Source: Nitrosopumilaceae archaeon (GTDB taxonomy: Archaea; Thermoproteota; Nitrososphaeria; Nitrososphaerales; Nitrosopumilaceae). Taken from it: a DNA stretch of 13,942 nucleotides. The translations under genes and the position numbers were made by a program. The stretch lies in assembly GCA_021296165.1 (NCBI GenBank), contig JAGWAW010000032.1, forward strand, positions 2,427 through 16,368, in the 5' to 3' direction. The notes beneath the pieces are model-generated. The model did no database searches and was not told the DNA's origin. It saw only the letters and a program-made list of their open reading frames with translations. Below are positions 12,486 to 13,942 of the stretch, in pieces. Every line of letters begins with the position of its first letter. Position 1 is the first letter of the stretch.

Positions 12486-12896
12486 CTAGTTCTTGATCCG
12501 CATTATTTTAGTCCTGTCCATGACCTTCCAGTACTCGACGTTCTGGCCGTTCTCCAGCCTGTCCCGGACATCCCCCTCTGCCAAGGTGACGTCGATGGTC
12601 TCGAACGTCTCCGAGTCCATTAGCTGGATGGTCTGGCCGATTATGGATATCACCTGGCCCGTCCTCTTGTCTATGAGCGGCACGTGCACCTGCATGCTGA
12701 CGGGCCCGACATGGGGCCTCTTCTGGCTGTCAAATACTCCCACACCCACGATCCGGGCCTTGGCGGCGCCGTGCTTGCCCGGCTTTGAGGTGTCGTACTC
12801 GGATATGCGGCAGGGTTCCCCGGTGGGCTGGTCGCTGACAGGAAGTAGTATGTAGGAGCCGGTCTTCAGTGACCCCAAGTCCACGGGCTTGCTCAT
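12486..12896 (-). CDS. Translation factor aIF5A
   Basis: The archaeal homologue of eIF5A helps ribosomes through difficult peptide bonds and needs hypusine or deoxyhypusine on one lysine. The modification loop DTSKPGKHGAAKARI (35-49) is intact, with Lys41 as the modified residue. An N-terminal SH3-like domain is followed by a C-terminal OB fold (about 75-136; VSMQVHVPLIDKRTGQV). The 136-aa length is typical. ATG 12896 has a TATA-like box about 28 bp upstream. Downstream on the same strand are the C/D guide RNA candidate and the diphthamide ligase, so a hypusine substrate, a tRNA-Met guide and a diphthamide enzyme sit together. Confidence 0.96.
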   Translation of the reverse strand: MSKPVDLGSLKTGSYILLPVSDQPTGEPCRISEYDTSKPGKHGAAKARIVGVGVFDSQKRPHVGPVSMQVHVPLIDKRTGQVISIIGQTIQLMDSETFETIDVTLAEGDVRDRLENGQNVEYWKVMDRTKIMRIKN

Positions 12897-12919
12897 GTGT
12901 GGCAGGGGACGGCGGGGCG

Positions 12920-12927
12920 TATTTATC
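12920..12927 (-). promoter_or_regulatory. TATA-like box for aIF5A
   Basis: The minus strand reads GATAAATA, centred about 28 bp upstream of ATG 12896. Confidence 0.6.
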
Positions 12928-12970
12928 TCTATATGGGCGTCGGGGAGCTGCTCGGAGGGCCCATCATTCG

Positions 12971-12981
12971 ATAATTATTTA
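12971..12981 (+). promoter_or_regulatory. TATA-like box for tRNA-Tyr
   Basis: ATAATTATTTA is centred about 31 bp upstream of the mature tRNA 5' end. It is flanked by an inverted CATCAT (12962-12967) and ATGATG (12981-12986). Confidence 0.5.
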
Positions 12982-13007
12982 TGATGAGTGTGGGGCCGTA
13001 TAAGCGT

Positions 13008-13128
13008 CCCAAGCTAGCTCAGCCTGGTAGAGCTCCCGGCTGTAGTTGCCGGCTTAAGGCTGGCCAAAGAGCAGCATATCAGGCAGACAGAAACCGGGTT
13101 GTCGAAGGTTCAACTCCTTCGCTTGGGA
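13008..13128 (+). tRNA. tRNA-Tyr(GTA) with a 47-nt intron (13046-13092)
   Basis: The acceptor CCCAAGC (13008-13014) pairs with GCTTGGG (13121-13127), then discriminator A13128; no CCA is encoded. C1-G72 is the archaeal/eukaryotic tRNA-Tyr identity pair. The D arm is GCTC/GAGC, the anticodon stem CCCGG (13035-13039)/CCGGG (13094-13098), and the T arm GAAGG/CCTTC with TTCAACT. The anticodon GTA is 13042-13044. The intron lies at the canonical 37/38 position. A bulge-helix-bulge forms from central helix CTGT (13040-13043)/ACAG (13087-13090) and bulges AGT (13044-13046) and AAA (13091-13093), cut after the second base of each. G13086 is an extra base, so the motif is slightly relaxed. The spliced length is 74 nt. 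Confidence 0.94.
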
Positions 13129-13357
13129 CTACAGCCCGGGGCCTAGTCCCCGGGCCTCCAGTCGTTGCGGGGCGGGCGCGCCTTGGCCGTGCGCAGCACG
13201 GCTGCCCCCTTTCTGCGCTCCTGCCACGATGGCCGGAGGATGCCGCGGCGACCGTCAAGCGGAAGGCCGACGCGGATTCCCGCATGTCCAGATGCGCGCG
13301 TGATGGGAGCCATGCTCCCCAGGGCGCGAACACAAGGAGGCCGCGCCGTCCAACCAA
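13129..13357. other. GC-rich gene-free spacer with several hairpins
   Basis: I see no gene between tRNA-Tyr and rps24e. The spacer holds an 8-bp perfect hairpin (13134-13155), a 6-bp hairpin GCCGTG-cgcag-CACGGC (13186-13202) enclosed by GGGGC/GCCCC (13169-13173 with 13204-13208), and GGGAGC-cat-GCTCCC (13305-13319). High GC makes chance hairpins likely, so an RNA gene is not claimed. Confidence 0.55.
13134..13155 (+). terminator. Strong GC hairpin just after tRNA-Tyr, possible terminator or processing signal
   Basis: GCCCGGGG (13134-13141) and CCCCGGGC (13148-13155) form an 8-bp perfect stem with a CCTAGT loop, starting six bases after the tRNA 3' end. No T run follows, and archaeal termination usually relies on T runs rather than hairpins, so termination is uncertain. 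Confidence 0.3.
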
Positions 13358-13359
13358 GG

Positions 13360-13367
13360 TTTATATG
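13360..13367 (+). promoter_or_regulatory. TATA-like box for rps24e-rps27ae
   Basis: TTTATATG is centred about 28 bp upstream of ATG 13391. Confidence 0.65.
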
Positions 13368-13390
13368 AAAAACTCCGGAAACCGACACAA

Positions 13391-13693
13391 ATGTCTGTGA
13401 TAACGACGGTGAGCGACCTCAGCAACGACTTTCTGTCGCGCCGCGAGATAATCTGCAACTTTGCTGGACTTGGAGGCAAGCTGAAGAAGATGGAGGCTGT
13501 CCAGATGGTTACCAAGCAGTACGGGCTGGACGGCAAAGTGGTCATACCCATCAGGCTCCAAAACCATGTGGGCATGACCAACGTGTCGGGCACGTTCTAC
13601 GTGTACGGCGACGAGGAGCTGGCCAAGAAGCATGTCAACCCCACCGTCTTTGCCAGAATGGAGCGGCTCAGCAAGGGAGAGGAGTCTGAGTAA
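13391..13693 (+). CDS. rps24e: Ribosomal protein S24e
   Basis: This archaeal/eukaryotic-specific small-subunit protein is 100 aa long. The family pattern is clear: an N-terminal DFLSRREIICNFAGLGG strand-helix, then KLKKMEAVQMVTKQYGL, and the central VVIPIRLQNHVGMTNVSGTFYVYGD sheet. The acidic tail (SKGEESE) is short. ATG 13391 has a TATA-like box at leaderless distance. Its stop TAA shares a base with the ATG of rps27ae (TAATG), so the two are translationally coupled, the usual archaeal S24e-S27ae pair. Confidence 0.96.
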   Translation: MSVITTVSDLSNDFLSRREIICNFAGLGGKLKKMEAVQMVTKQYGLDGKVVIPIRLQNHVGMTNVSGTFYVYGDEELAKKHVNPTVFARMERLSKGEESE

Positions 13694-13863
13694 TGGTGGG
13701 CAAGAAGGGATTCAGTCCCAAGGTTTACGGATACTACAAGGTGGAGGGACAGAAGGTGACCAGAGGCAAGAAGATATGCTCCAGGTGCGGCAGGGGCGTC
13801 TTTATGTCCGACCACAAGGACCGCAAAACCTGCGGCAAGTGCGGTCTGACCGAGTTTGTGTGA
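13693..13863 (+). CDS. rps27ae: Ribosomal protein S27ae
   Basis: This 56-aa zinc-ribbon protein of the small subunit lacks the ubiquitin moiety fused to it in eukaryotes, as in other archaea. It begins MVGKKGFSPKVYGYYKVEG and has two zinc-binding pairs, CSRC (residues 29-32) and CGKC (47-50). ATG 13693 overlaps the rps24e stop by one base. Confidence 0.93.
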   Translation: MVGKKGFSPKVYGYYKVEGQKVTRGKKICSRCGRGVFMSDHKDRKTCGKCGLTEFV

Positions 13864-13908
13864 ATCTATTGTACGACAATTAGGTCCCACTAACATCAAG
13901 CGAACCGT

Positions 13909-13915
13909 AAAGGAG
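13909..13915 (+). promoter_or_regulatory. Possible Shine-Dalgarno sequence before a gene at the right edge
   Basis: AAAGGAG ends four bases before ATG 13920. Other first genes in the window look leaderless, so this would indicate an internal operon gene following rps27ae. Confidence 0.4.
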
Positions 13916-13919
13916 TATT

Positions 13920-13942
13920 ATGCGCTATATCGATCAAGAAAG
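13920..13942 (+). CDS. Possible 5' end of a gene cut by the window edge
   Basis: ATG 13920 opens a frame MRYIDQE that leaves the window. Support comes only from the Shine-Dalgarno-like AAAGGAG upstream and the same orientation as rps27ae. The product cannot be identified. Confidence 0.3.

Noticed and set aside
12981..13007. Box C/D guide RNA starting at ATGATGA 12981
   Set aside because: No D box or terminal stem partner occurs before the tRNA-Tyr gene begins.
13079..13357. Minus-strand frame ending GVEPSTTRFLSA
   Set aside because: Its C-terminal part is the antisense of tRNA-Tyr, and the rest is GC-driven open frame without family resemblance or promoter.
12981..13400. Plus-strand 139-aa frame across tRNA-Tyr and the following spacer
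   Set aside because: It runs through a tRNA gene and its intron and past the rps24e promoter; it is an open frame from high GC only.

Overview
The window reads as a GC-rich archaeal chromosome, most like a marine Thaumarchaeota (Nitrososphaerota) of the Cenarchaeum type. The evidence is archaeal: ribosomal proteins S24e and S27ae, aIF5A with a hypusine site, Pus10, SRP54, diphthine-ammonia ligase, archaeal GTP-dependent dephospho-CoA kinase, a ThiD-ThiN fusion, a tRNA-Tyr with a bulge-helix-bulge intron and a C1-G72 pair, and two box C/D guide RNA candidates. Most first genes have a TATA-like box about 24-31 bp upstream of the start codon and no Shine-Dalgarno sequence, as expected for leaderless archaeal transcripts. 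The species is an inference. No plasmid, phage or insertion sequence was seen.

Layout. 1-87 holds three tandem 29-bp repeats that run into the end of a small unknown gene (75-449, minus). 614-2199 is an overlapping pair: Mrp/NBP35-type Fe-S carrier ATPase and dephospho-CoA kinase. Its end carries a C/D guide RNA candidate (2190-2252). Then come a small HExxH protein (2326-2691) and a GalT-fold protein whose catalytic His-Pro-His looks replaced by Ala-Pro-Arg (2774-3739). A non-coding stretch with a ~33-bp direct repeat pair follows, then a four-helix membrane protein (4036-4476). On the minus strand are a sugar-1-phosphate nucleotidyltransferase with a GNA1-like acetyltransferase (5607-4467), and thiDN (6956-5634). 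An ~850-bp AT-richer gene-free block leads to tRNA-Pro(TGG) at 7872.

8657-7950 encodes another HExxH protein. 11694-8695 is a minus-strand run: an unknown 147-aa protein, SRP54, Pus10 and a 31-aa very basic ORF. 12896-11720 carries aIF5A and diphthine-ammonia ligase. The spacer between them matches a box C/D guide RNA whose D-box guide is complementary to the anticodon loop of elongator tRNA-Met and places the methyl on C34. 13008-13128 is intron-containing tRNA-Tyr, followed by GC-rich hairpins, then rps24e-rps27ae and the possible start of another gene at the right edge.

The right half is dominated by translation and RNA modification: SRP, tRNA pseudouridylation, hypusine and diphthamide targets, tRNAs, guide RNA and ribosomal proteins. 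The left half is cofactor and sugar metabolism: Fe-S, CoA, thiamine and amino-sugar nucleotides.
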